Source: Corynebacterium sp.
GTDB taxonomy: Bacteria; Actinomycetota; Actinomycetes; Mycobacteriales; Mycobacteriaceae
Assembly (NCBI GenBank): GCA_030450335.1
Contig: JAKDIS010000008.1
Span: forward strand, 1 to 39,914
Direction: 5' to 3'
DNA length: 39,914 nucleotides
The translations under genes and the position numbers were made by a program. The notes under the pieces are model-generated. The model saw nothing but the letters and a program-made list of their open reading frames with translations, ran no database searches and was not told the DNA's origin. This document shows positions 25,106 to 34,324 of the stretch, one piece after another. Numbering within the stretch: position 1 is the first letter of the stretch; each line of letters opens with the position of its first letter.

Positions 25106-25855
25106 CTAGTGGTTGTCGAAGCCGGTGTCTGCTGCGAAGGTACGTGCGGCCTTCACTGCGTCGGCGAGCTTCATGTTCATCGGGTCGCCGTGACCCGGCA
25201 GGATGACGTCGGCGTCGACGCCCTCCAGGAGGTCCAGGGCCTCGAGGGCCTCGGAGCGGGAGTGGTTGAAGAACCACGGGCACGGCTGGGGGCCCTGCTT
25301 GGTCGAGCAGGCGTGGCCGGTGACCAGGGCGTCGCCCGTGGCGATCACGCCGACGGAAGGCACCAGGAAGGCACTGTGGCCGGAGGTGTGGCCGTGGGTG
25401 GCCACCGGGACCGGACGCCCGGGGATGTCCATGGGACCGTCGCCGACGGGCTGGACGTCGGTGATCTTGATGTCCTGCTCGGCGCCGACCTTCTGCACCC
25501 GCTCCCACCATTCCATGGTCTGGGGCATCGGGCCCTGCTCGACCTCGTCGGTGCCGGCCTGCTCGAGGTACTCGCGTGCGGCGTGGTGGACCTCGACCGG
25601 GTCGGAGTACACCGGGGTGCCGAAGCGGCGGTGGAACGCGTCCACCGCACCGAGGTGGTCGACGTGGGCGTGGGTCAGCAGGATCGCGCGGACGTCTTCG
25701 GGCTTGTGCCCGATCGACCGCAGCGCCTCCTCGATGGCCTCGACGTCGCCGGGCCACCCACCGTCGATCATGGTGAGGTCGCTGCCCTCACGCAGAATTC
25801 CGACGTTGACGTCCGTGCCTGACAGGCAGAAGACGTCCTTGGCGATTTCACTCAT
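25106..25855 (-). CDS. MBL-fold metallo-hydrolase
   Basis: The 249-residue protein has the complete metallo-beta-lactamase motif THAHVDHLG (His62, His64, Asp66, His67), a further His in HGHTSGHSAF, Asp in IATGDALVTG, and His in LPGHGDPM, so two metal sites should form. The family covers lactonases, glyoxalase II and other hydrolases; the substrate cannot be read from sequence. Pairing with a CMD-like gene hints at hydrolysis of a lactone or thioester within a catabolic pathway, but that is speculation. AGAAAGG lies 9 nt before the ATG. Confidence 0.88.
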   Translation of the reverse strand: MSEIAKDVFCLSGTDVNVGILREGSDLTMIDGGWPGDVEAIEEALRSIGHKPEDVRAILLTHAHVDHLGAVDAFHRRFGTPVYSDPVEVHHAAREYLEQAGTDEVEQGPMPQTMEWWERVQKVGAEQDIKITDVQPVGDGPMDIPGRPVPVATHGHTSGHSAFLVPSVGVIATGDALVTGHACSTKQGPQPCPWFFNHSRSEALEALDLLEGVDADVILPGHGDPMNMKLADAVKAARTFAADTGFDNH

Positions 25856-26131
25856 GGTCTGGAACCTTTCTCTCTTACTGTGCGAAGCCTTGTACGCCTC
25901 AGGAAGCGACGTAGAGCGTCCCACGGAGTTGAATGCGTTGCGAGTAACATTTATGTAATCCCGCACCGCCCGAAAAGCCACGGTACCGAGGCTCATCTCG
26001 GTACCTGTTCCAAGCCTAAAAGCGAATGAAGGGCAGCGTCGCCTGCCTATTTCTACTGCTATAGCAATCGAAGTGCTGATTATGCCATTAGCGATCTATT
26101 TATATCCCGTCAATGTCATTTAGAGACAGCC
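25856..26131 (-). promoter_or_regulatory. Low-GC control region upstream of the MBL-CMD pair
   Basis: This 276-nt gap falls to about 42% GC over 26041-26150, against high GC around it. It carries an operator-like imperfect palindrome TAACAT-TT-ATGTAA (25945-25958), a perfect 9-bp hairpin GGTACCGAG/CTCGGTACC with a 6-nt loop (25982-26005), and the 10-bp palindrome TGCTATAGCA (26057-26066). The promoter of the MBL-CMD pair should be here. I could not fix one -10 box. Confidence 0.5.
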
Positions 26132-26770
26132 TCAATGCTTCCATTTCACCGCGCGGGTCACCAGATCCAGCAGCTGGCCGGATGACACTGGTTTCAGGTC
26201 GGTGGCCTCGAGGCTGACGTTCACGTTCTTCGGCCTCACCGCCACCGTCGAATGCGTGTGCCCGTGCACCGTGCAGTCGAACCCGTCACGGCTGGTCGCC
26301 CCGCCACGCGCCGCCCACCGCGTCAACGCCGGGGTGAGATGGGCGTCCTCCACCTTCCCGGGAGCCGGGATGTGGGTCAGCAGCACCAGCCAGCGGCCCA
26401 CCTTGACCTGCAGCTCCAGGGAGATGACGTCGAAGACCTGCCGGTACGCCGGCGTCCACTCGACCACCGAGTCGATCCCGAACACGGGATGCACCCTGTC
26501 GTGGTTGCCCGGCACCAGGACCATCGTGAAGTCCTTCTCCGCCTTGAGCTGTGCCAACGTCCTCAGCGCCCCGGCGTCGTCACGCACCGAGATGTCGCCG
26601 AGGCAGATAAGTGTCGCCCCGTCCGGCACCTCGCGCAGGTTGTCCAGGATCGCCCGGTCATGGGCGGCGACATCGGGGAACCCGCGCAGCGCCGAGACTT
26701 TGGCGTGGCCCAGATGCAGGTCCGACACCAACCAGAAACCGTCTGCGCGGGAATCCTCTGTAGCCCCCAT
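26132..26770 (-). CDS. Calcineurin-like metallophosphoesterase
   Basis: The 212-residue protein shows the metallophosphoesterase blocks in order: SDLHLGH (Asp17, His19), LGDI (Asp59), PGNHDRVHP (Asn89, His90), LLTHIP and VHGHTHS. It matches the small stand-alone YfcE-like phosphoesterases that often act on phosphodiesters or nucleotides; the substrate is unknown. ATG 26770 has TAGCTT ending 8 nt before it and no Shine-Dalgarno, so it is probably leaderless. It is divergent from the aldehyde dehydrogenase gene across 79 nt. Confidence 0.88.
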   Translation of the reverse strand: MGATEDSRADGFWLVSDLHLGHAKVSALRGFPDVAAHDRAILDNLREVPDGATLICLGDISVRDDAGALRTLAQLKAEKDFTMVLVPGNHDRVHPVFGIDSVVEWTPAYRQVFDVISLELQVKVGRWLVLLTHIPAPGKVEDAHLTPALTRWAARGGATSRDGFDCTVHGHTHSTVAVRPKNVNVSLEATDLKPVSSGQLLDLVTRAVKWKH

Positions 26771-26849
26771 GACACCCGAAGCTACCCGGGTACGGGGCCG
26801 GCGGCTCGCCTGGGTGACAGTCCCCCACCACCGCGCGTACAACGGGGAC

Positions 26850-28232
26850 ATGAGCAACTTCAGTGTGAACAACCCGTCCACCGGACAGACCGAAGACACG
26901 TTCACGAGGATCGAGGACGCCGACCGCGACGCCATCCTCGACCGCTCGACCGCCGCCTACAGGCAGTGGCGGACCACCACCGTCGACGAGCGTGCCGCCG
27001 TGCTGAACCGCGCCGCCGACCTCTACGAAGAGAAGAAGGACGAACTCGCGTCCTACATCGGGCGTGAGATGGGCAAGCTCGACGGCTGGGCGAAGGCCGA
27101 ACTCGACATCGTCATCGACATCTACCGCTACTACGCCGAGCACGCCCACGAGCTTCTCGCCGACAAGCAGCTGCCCGCCCAGGGCGCGCGCCACACCTAC
27201 GTACGCAAGGACCCGATCGGCCCGTTGCTCGGCATCATGCCGTGGAACTTCCCCTACTACCAGGTCGCCCGCTGGGCGGCACCGAACCTCCTGCTCGGCA
27301 ACTCGCTGGTGCTAAAGCACGCGTCGATCTGCCCACTGTCCTCGCAGGCCTGCCAGGACATCCTGGAGGACGCCGGCCTGCCGCAGGACGTCTTCCAGAA
27401 CGTCTACGCCTCCGGCTCGCAGATGGACGCCTTCGTCGCCGACCCGCGCATCGCCGCAGTCTCCCTCACCGGTTCCGAGGGCGCCGGCGCAGCGGTCGCC
27501 AGGACCGCCGGCGAGAACTACAAGAAGTCCCTGCTCGAGCTCGGCGGCAACGACCCGTTCATCGTCCTCGACGACGACAACCTCGACACCGTCCTCGACC
27601 AGTACGTGGGCATCCGCATGTACAACACCGGCCAGGCCTGCAACGCCCCCAAGCGCCTCATCGTGATGGACGGCTTCTACGACCGCGTGGTCGAGGGCCT
27701 GGAGAAGCGCATCGGTGCCCTGACCGTCGGCGCGTGGGACGACCCGGAGGCCGACGTCGGACCGCTGTCCTCCATCGACGCCCGCGACGAGATCGTCCAG
27801 CGCCTCGCCGACGCCAAGGCCAACGGGGACGCCACCGTCCGCGTCGGCGGCGACGCGATCGACCGGCCCGGCGCATTCATGGAGCCGACGCTGCTCACCG
27901 ACGTCGACCCGTCGGCGGACGTGGGCTGCAACGAGGTCTTCGGCCCCGTCGCCATCGTCTACAAGGCCGCCGACGTGGACGAGGCCGTGGAGATCGCCAA
28001 CAACTCCGACTACGGGCTCTCCGGCTCCGTGTGGGGTTCCGACCTGGCGCTCGCCGAGGACGCCGCCGCCCGCCTGGAGGTCGGCATGTCCTTCGTCAAC
28101 GAGGCCTCCGTCACCGCGGCGGGCCTGCCCTTCGGTGGTGTGGGACGCTCCGGCTACGGCCGTGAGCTCGCCGAGTGGGGCGTCGGCGAGTTCGTCAACG
28201 AGCACCTCGTGCGCGTCTCGCCTCTGACATAG
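26850..28232 (+). CDS. Succinate-semialdehyde dehydrogenase-type aldehyde dehydrogenase
   Basis: The 460-residue protein oxidises an aldehyde to its acid with NAD(P). The catalytic Cys264 is in NTGQACNAPKR, the general base Glu230 in LELGGNDPF, and the cofactor region is IMPWNFPYYQVAR and LTGSEGAGAAVA. Length and local sequence are closest to the Sad/YneI branch of E. coli, which prefers succinate semialdehyde; the exact substrate is inferred. GGGGA stands directly before the ATG with unusually short spacing. The stop lies in a tandem duplication (28219-28251). Confidence 0.9.
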   Translation: MSNFSVNNPSTGQTEDTFTRIEDADRDAILDRSTAAYRQWRTTTVDERAAVLNRAADLYEEKKDELASYIGREMGKLDGWAKAELDIVIDIYRYYAEHAHELLADKQLPAQGARHTYVRKDPIGPLLGIMPWNFPYYQVARWAAPNLLLGNSLVLKHASICPLSSQACQDILEDAGLPQDVFQNVYASGSQMDAFVADPRIAAVSLTGSEGAGAAVARTAGENYKKSLLELGGNDPFIVLDDDNLDTVLDQYVGIRMYNTGQACNAPKRLIVMDGFYDRVVEGLEKRIGALTVGAWDDPEADVGPLSSIDARDEIVQRLADAKANGDATVRVGGDAIDRPGAFMEPTLLTDVDPSADVGCNEVFGPVAIVYKAADVDEAVEIANNSDYGLSGSVWGSDLALAEDAAARLEVGMSFVNEASVTAAGLPFGGVGRSGYGRELAEWGVGEFVNEHLVRVSPLT

Positions 28233-28251
28233 GCCTCTGACATAGGCCTCT
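28219..28251. repeat. Tandem 13-bp repeat over the aldehyde dehydrogenase stop
   Basis: GCCTCTGACATAG occurs twice in tandem, followed by a partial GCCTCTG. The first unit encodes the last residues and the TAG stop; the second repeats them out of the gene. A weaker hairpin GGGCCGG/CCGGCCC (28252-28280) follows. Confidence 0.75.
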
Positions 28252-28334
28252 GGGCCGGGGAAGAAGACCGTTGCCGGCCCCACCTCCGGGGTGTGAAGAT
28301 GATTGCCTACCCTTCCCCCACCCTGGAGGCAGCA

Positions 28335-29567
28335 ATGACGACCACGTTGTTCCGTAATGCGGCGGTGCTCAACGTCCACCTCGGCGAGATCCGGCCCGAC
28401 CAGTCCGTGATCGTCGAGGACGGCCTCATCCGTGAGGTCGGCCCGAGCAACGAGGTCCGGGTCACCGACCCCGACCGCGTGATCGACGTGAAGGGCAGGA
28501 CGCTGATGCCCGGGCTGGTCGACGGCCACGTGCACGTCTACTTCCAGTCCTTCGACACCCCGGAGCTGCTGCGATGGCGGCCGTCCTACCTCGTCGCGAA
28601 GGCGGCCCGCAGTCTCAGCGACATGCTGCAGCGCGGGTTCACCACGGTGCGCGACACCGGTGGTGCGGACTTCGCCCTGGCACAGGCGGTCGACGAGGGG
28701 GTGCTCGACGGGCCCCGTCTGATCTTCGGGGGCCTGGCCCTCACCCAGACCGGCGGGCACGGCGACGGGCGCAGCCGCAACGAGGTCAACCCCACCGGCT
28801 GCTCCCGCTGCCCCACCATCGCCCTGGTCGCCGACGGGGTCGACGAGGTGCGTAAGGGAACCCGCGAGATCCTGCGCACCGGTGCACACCACGTGAAGCT
28901 GATGCTCTCCGGCGGGGTGACCTCACCGACCGACAGCATCTCGTCCACCCAGTACAGCGACGAGGAGATCGCCGTCGCCGTCGCCGAGGCGTCCTCCCAG
29001 GGCGCGTACGTCACCGGGCACACCTACCTCGCCGGCGCGATCAGCAATGCGCTGCGCATCGGGCTCAAGTGCATCGAGCACGGCAACCTCATCGACGAGA
29101 CCACGGTGAAGGACTTCATCCGGTACGACGCCTTCCTCGTACCCACCCTGGTCACGTACAACACCATGGACCGGCTGGGGCCTTCCATGGGGCTCTCCGC
29201 GGAGAGCCACGCCAAGAACTCGCAGGTCCTGGAGTCCGGCCTCTCCGCCCTCGAGATGGCCCACGCCGAGGGGGTCAAGCTCGTCTACGGCTCCGACCTC
29301 ATCGGCGGGCAGCAGGTCCACCAGCTGGAGGAGTTCGCGATCCGGCGGGAGGTGCAGCCCGCCATCGACGTGATCCGCGCGGCCACGACCACCGCGGCGG
29401 AGCTCGTCGGGTTGGAGGGCCGGATCGGCGTGGTCGGGCCGGAGGCCTACGCCGACCTGATCATCGTCGACGGTGACCCGCTCAAGGACATCTCGGTGCT
29501 CACCGACCCGGACAGGTACCTGTCGATGGTCATGAAGGGTGGCGTGGTCTACCGCGACCGGCTGTAG
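28335..29567 (+). CDS. Amidohydrolase family metal-dependent hydrolase
   Basis: The 410-residue protein begins with the small beta domain (VEDGLIREVGP) and continues with the TIM-barrel motif GLVDGHVHVYFQS (His65, His67), followed by VKLMLSGGVTSPTD, GHTYLAGAI, CIEHGNLID and YGSDLIGG, which supply the remaining metal ligands. It returns to the beta domain with YADLIIVDGDPLKDI. It belongs to the imidazolonepropionase/Xaa-Pro-dipeptidase-like group, whose substrates are diverse. GGAGG lies 6 nt before the ATG. An in-frame ATG 14 codons upstream lacks a ribosome site. It precedes the permease gene and might share a pathway with it, but this is unproven. Confidence 0.88.
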   Translation: MTTTLFRNAAVLNVHLGEIRPDQSVIVEDGLIREVGPSNEVRVTDPDRVIDVKGRTLMPGLVDGHVHVYFQSFDTPELLRWRPSYLVAKAARSLSDMLQRGFTTVRDTGGADFALAQAVDEGVLDGPRLIFGGLALTQTGGHGDGRSRNEVNPTGCSRCPTIALVADGVDEVRKGTREILRTGAHHVKLMLSGGVTSPTDSISSTQYSDEEIAVAVAEASSQGAYVTGHTYLAGAISNALRIGLKCIEHGNLIDETTVKDFIRYDAFLVPTLVTYNTMDRLGPSMGLSAESHAKNSQVLESGLSALEMAHAEGVKLVYGSDLIGGQQVHQLEEFAIRREVQPAIDVIRAATTTAAELVGLEGRIGVVGPEAYADLIIVDGDPLKDISVLTDPDRYLSMVMKGGVVYRDRL

Positions 29568-29632
29568 GAGCACCGAGGGCGCCGACAACCCCGGTCGTTG
29601 GGCGTCCACGCAGCACCGCATATGCTTTATCC

Positions 29633-29669
29633 GGTAATTACCGACGCGGGCCCCGCCGCCGGGCCCGCG
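29633..29669 (+). promoter_or_regulatory. Operator-like palindrome and hairpin in the permease leader
   Basis: A perfect 10-bp palindrome GGTAATTACC (29633-29642) follows the -10-like TATGCT at 29621-29626, and a perfect 9-bp hairpin CGCGGGCCC/GGGCCCGCG with a 7-nt loop (29645-29669) follows that. The layout suits repressor binding near the transcription start plus a structured leader ahead of the permease ATG at 29696. Confidence 0.5.
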
Positions 29670-29695
29670 ACCGACGTTTCCCGGAAAGCCGCCAC

Positions 29696-31639
29696 ATGAG
29701 CTCCAGCACCCGTGCCGACGCGCCCCCAGCGTCCACCCGCCACCCTGTCGACCAGGTACCGCCCAAGGGCAAACTCGCGATCCTGTCCACCCAGCACGTC
29801 CTGGCGTTCTACGCCGGTACCGTGGTCGTGCCGCTGCTCATCGCCAGCGGCCTGGGGCTCGACGCCGAGACCACCATCCACCTCATCAACGCCGACCTGT
29901 TCACCTGTGGCATCGCCACGTTGATCCAGTCGGTGGGGTTCTGGAAGGTCGGTGTGCGCCTGCCGATCATCCAGGGTGTGACCACCACCGCCATCTCCCC
30001 GATCATCGCCATCGGACTGGCCACCACCGGTGGTGAGGGCGGCACGGAGGCACTGCCGGCGATCTACGGGTCGATCATCGTCGCCGGCCTGTTCACCTTC
30101 CTCGCCGCACCGTACTTCGCGAAGTTCATCCGGTTCTTCCCGCCGGTGGTCATCGGCACGGTGCTGACCACGATGGGCATCACCCTGCTGGGTGTCGCCG
30201 CCAACGACATCACCAACTTCGCCGAGGGCACCCCGGACGCCAGCGACATGGCCTACGCCGGTCTGACCCTGGCGGTGATCCTGCTGGCCCAGCGCTTCTT
30301 CAAGGGCTTCCTGGGCACCCTGTCCATCCTCATGGGCCTGGTGGTGGGCACCGTCGTGGCCGTGGCCCTGGGCGACGCGGGCTTCAACGACGTCGGTTCG
30401 TCCGACTGGGTCGGTTTCACGACCCCGTTCTACTTCGGCGCCCCGGAGTTCGTGCTCACCGGCATAATCTCCATGTGCATCGTCATGCTGATCACCATGG
30501 TGGAGACCACCGGCGACGTCTTCGCCGCCGGTGAGATCGTGGGCAAGCGCATCAAGAAGGAGCACATCTCCGCCGCGCTGCGTGCCGACGGCCTGTCCAC
30601 CACCCTCGGCGGTGTGCTGAACTCCTTCCCCTACACCTGCTTCGCGCAGAACGTGGGCCTGGTGCGTATGACGCGGGTGCGCTCGCGCTGGGTCGTCGCC
30701 GGCGCCGGTGTGATCATGATCGTCATCGGTCTGATCCCCAAGGCCGGCGCGGTGGTCAACGCGATCCCCGGCCCCGTGCTCGGCGCGGCGAGCCTCGCCC
30801 TGTTCGCCAACGTGGCCCTGGTCGGCATCCAGACCCTGGGCAAGGTGGACCTGGCGGACAACCGCAACGCCGCGGTGATGACCATCTCCATCGGTCTGGG
30901 CATGCTCGTGGCCTTCAAGCCGGACATCGCCCAACTGTTCCCCGACTGGGCGCAGGTGTTCTTCGCCTCGGGCGTGACCACCGGCTCCATCGCCGCGATC
31001 CTGTTGAACCTGCTGTTCTTCCACGTCGGACGTCGCACCTCGCCGGACGTCACCCGCGACGCCGGCGGGCGCGCGGTCACCCTGGAGGACGTCAACGCCA
31101 TGGACCGCGACACCTTCGTGGAGACCTTCGCCCCACTGTTCAACAACACCCTGTGGCCGTTGGAGAACGCCCACGCCGCGGCCCCCTTCGACACCGTCCA
31201 GGACCTGCGCGACGCCGTGCAGGAGGCGGTGCTCACCGCCGACCGCGACGACCAGCGCGCCCTCATCCGCGACTACCCCTCCATGGCCGAGCTGCTGCTC
31301 GACCCCGAGGCGTCGAAGCGGATCTCCGGCTTCGCCGGTTCGGTGGCGATGGAGGACCTGGACAACATGGACGACGTCGACCGTGAACAGCTCGTGGAAC
31401 TCTCCGAGAGCTACCGTGAGCGCTTCGGCATGCCCTTCGTCACCTGCCTGGGGCGCCTCGACTCGCGCACCCAGATCATCAGCGAGGGCATCCGCCGCCT
31501 GGAGAACTCCCCCGCCCAGGAGCACGTGCAGCTGCTCGGCGAGGTCGTGGAGATCGCCAACGACCGCTTCAACTACATGATCGCCGACGCCAACCCCGTC
31601 GCCGCGGCGTGGGAGAGCAAGTTCGACCACCTGGAGTAG
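29696..31639 (+). CDS. NCS2 uracil/xanthine-type permease fused to a degenerate OHCU-decarboxylase domain
   Basis: Residues 1-450 are a nucleobase:cation symporter-2 permease: start LAILSTQHVLAFYAGTVVVPLL, many membrane segments, a conserved METTGDVFAAGEIV helix, and the NAT signature QNVGLVRMTRVRS (Gln318). Residues 462-640 resemble OHCU decarboxylase, which in uric-acid breakdown makes allantoin: VNAMDRDTFVETFAPLF at its start, RERFGMPFVTC (576-584), and IRRLEN near its end. Where the family has the catalytic His in a RxHPDLA-type motif, this protein reads RDYPSMAEL with Tyr527, and the catalytic Glu region (SxxEQ) also differs. The domain is probably not active as a decarboxylase and may bind ligand or regulate transport. 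GGAAAG precedes the ATG. Length is 647 residues. Confidence 0.88.
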   Translation: MSSSTRADAPPASTRHPVDQVPPKGKLAILSTQHVLAFYAGTVVVPLLIASGLGLDAETTIHLINADLFTCGIATLIQSVGFWKVGVRLPIIQGVTTTAISPIIAIGLATTGGEGGTEALPAIYGSIIVAGLFTFLAAPYFAKFIRFFPPVVIGTVLTTMGITLLGVAANDITNFAEGTPDASDMAYAGLTLAVILLAQRFFKGFLGTLSILMGLVVGTVVAVALGDAGFNDVGSSDWVGFTTPFYFGAPEFVLTGIISMCIVMLITMVETTGDVFAAGEIVGKRIKKEHISAALRADGLSTTLGGVLNSFPYTCFAQNVGLVRMTRVRSRWVVAGAGVIMIVIGLIPKAGAVVNAIPGPVLGAASLALFANVALVGIQTLGKVDLADNRNAAVMTISIGLGMLVAFKPDIAQLFPDWAQVFFASGVTTGSIAAILLNLLFFHVGRRTSPDVTRDAGGRAVTLEDVNAMDRDTFVETFAPLFNNTLWPLENAHAAAPFDTVQDLRDAVQEAVLTADRDDQRALIRDYPSMAELLLDPEASKRISGFAGSVAMEDLDNMDDVDREQLVELSESYRERFGMPFVTCLGRLDSRTQIISEGIRRLENSPAQEHVQLLGEVVEIANDRFNYMIADANPVAAAWESKFDHLE

Positions 31640-31651
31640 GACGCGCGGCGA

Positions 31652-31918
31652 TCAGCTGTCGCGCAGCGCCTCGATCAACTCGTCCTTCGTCATCGACGAG
31701 CGTCCGTGGACGTCGAGTTCCTGCGCCCGCTCGTAGAGCTCGTCCCGGGTCCACTCGTCGTAGCTGGGCGACTCCCCGCCCCTGTGCCCGATCTCGGAGC
31801 GGGACGTGTTCGCCGCGGCGTTGGCGATACGGGCGGACTTCTCCTTCGACTCCCCCTCCCCGCGCAGCCGTTCGTAGAGTTCCGGGTCCTTGATCGACGG
31901 GTTCCTGTTCTCAGCCAT
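31652..31918 (-). CDS. Small Rho_N-domain protein
   Basis: The 88-residue protein begins with PSIKDPELYERLRGEGESKEKSARIANAAA, a block found in short actinobacterial proteins annotated as Rho-termination-factor N-terminal-domain or DUF7218 proteins. The C-terminal half (WTRDELYERAQELDVHGRSSMTKDELIEALR) has the Rho_N/SAP-like helix pattern. A nucleic-acid-binding role is likely but not shown. The ATG overlaps the stop of the upstream esterase by 8 nt, and TACCCT ends 8 nt before it inside that gene, so it may be expressed both coupled and leaderless. Confidence 0.8.
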   Translation of the reverse strand: MAENRNPSIKDPELYERLRGEGESKEKSARIANAAANTSRSEIGHRGGESPSYDEWTRDELYERAQELDVHGRSSMTKDELIEALRDS

Positions 31919-33062
31919 GCGCGCCCAGGGTAGTCCCCAGCGCCGACCTCAGGTGCGCGGTGGCCTCCGCCATCGCCGCCCGCGCCCCGGACCACACCGC
32001 CACGGAGTTGACGAAGGGGTGCACCAGCCCGCGGTGGCGCCGCAGCGTGACCTCCACCCCGGCGTCCTCCAGCCTGCCCGCGTAGGCCTCTCCCTCGTCA
32101 CGCAGGGGATCGAACCCGGCCACCGCCACGTACGCCGGGGCGAGTCCGGTGAGGTCGGGTTCCAGCATCGGTGACACCAGCGGGTCGCGCGGGTCGATCG
32201 CCTCAGTCAGGTCACCGTTACGCCCCAGGTAGTGGTGCTCGTACCACTCCATCTGCGCGGCGGTGAGGTACAGCCCCTCCTCCCCGAACTCCGCGTAGCT
32301 GGCCGAGCGCTGCGACAGGTCCGTCACCGGGACGAAGAGCTGCTGCAGTGCAGGCTGGGCGCGCCCCTGCGCGCGCAGCCACAGGCAGCAGGACGCCGCG
32401 AGGTTCCCGCCCGCGGAGTCGCCCGCGACGACGAGGCGTCCTGCGTCCACGGTGGTGTCCGCGACGCGGGCACCGTCCTGCAGGGCGGCGAAGACGGCCG
32501 TGGTGTCCTCCAGCGCCGCCGGGAAGGGGTGCTCGGGGGCCAGGCGGTAGTCCACCGCCACCACCGTGACACCGCCGTCGGCGCAGAGGCTGCGGCAGGC
32601 GGCGTCGTGGCTGTCGAGGGACCCGGTGACCCAGCCCCCGCCGTGCAGGTACACCAGCGTCGGACGCGGCGAGGCGTCCGCCGGCCGGTGCAGGTAGACG
32701 CGTACCGGCACGCCGGCCACCTGCTCCTCACGGACCTCGGCGACGCTCGGACTGCCGCCGGCGATGAAGGCCTCGCGCTCCACGATGCGCCGTGAGTGCA
32801 CCGGCGGCACGTCCACGATGTCCAGCCCGCTGACCACGCGCAACGCCAGCAGCGTCGCGGTGACGTCCGGGTCCAGGACGTCGCCGTCGCCGTTACGGCG
32901 CAACCCCGCCCGCCGCCACGCCGCCCGTGGCACGAGGCCGGCCACCGTACCCAGCAGCCGGGCGCCCAGGCCGACCACCTTGTCGACCGCCCCCGGACGG
33001 TAGCGCCCGTTACCCGGATTCAGGTCCGGTGCGTTGTGATCCACATCATTTCCATGAAGCAT
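31911..33062 (-). CDS. Alpha/beta hydrolase of the hormone-sensitive-lipase group
   Basis: The 383-residue esterase shows the HSL motif YLHGGGWVTGS (His140-Gly143, oxyanion hole), the nucleophile in VVAGDSAGGNLAAS (Ser216), the acid in GFDPLRDEGE (Asp318) and the base in GLVHPFVN (His348). VDYRLAPEHPFPAALED is also typical. The N-terminal 80 residues form the variable cap. Substrates are probably short-chain esters. The ATG lies 12 nt after the mdh stop, with AGGTAG immediately before it; the start is therefore less certain than the domain. The stop overlaps the next gene by 8 nt. Confidence 0.9.
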   Translation of the reverse strand: MLHGNDVDHNAPDLNPGNGRYRPGAVDKVVGLGARLLGTVAGLVPRAAWRRAGLRRNGDGDVLDPDVTATLLALRVVSGLDIVDVPPVHSRRIVEREAFIAGGSPSVAEVREEQVAGVPVRVYLHRPADASPRPTLVYLHGGGWVTGSLDSHDAACRSLCADGGVTVVAVDYRLAPEHPFPAALEDTTAVFAALQDGARVADTTVDAGRLVVAGDSAGGNLAASCCLWLRAQGRAQPALQQLFVPVTDLSQRSASYAEFGEEGLYLTAAQMEWYEHHYLGRNGDLTEAIDPRDPLVSPMLEPDLTGLAPAYVAVAGFDPLRDEGEAYAGRLEDAGVEVTLRRHRGLVHPFVNSVAVWSGARAAMAEATAHLRSALGTTLGAHG

Positions 33063-33074
33063 CTACCTACTGTG

Positions 33075-34174
<1,100 letters not shown>

Positions 34175-34324
34175 TGCGTCCCTGGCGTGGGTTCCGCTTA
34201 GCATGGGAGTACACGGCGACACCCGGTTGCCGCGCCCACGGGAGGATCCCCGACCCCAGCACACGTCCCCGCCGCACCAGTCGCTGCACCAGACGCCGCA
34301 CCAGACCAGGCCAGGAGCGCCCCA

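Noticed and set aside
29570..29695. Purine riboswitch ahead of the permease
   Set aside because: The leader is short and shows only one palindrome and one GC hairpin; the three-way junction with conserved loop sequences is not there.
24564..33062. Accessory genes as a genomic island or prophage
   Set aside because: No integrase, tRNA, flanking direct repeats or phage genes are seen, and apart from the 26041-26150 control region the base composition matches its surroundings.
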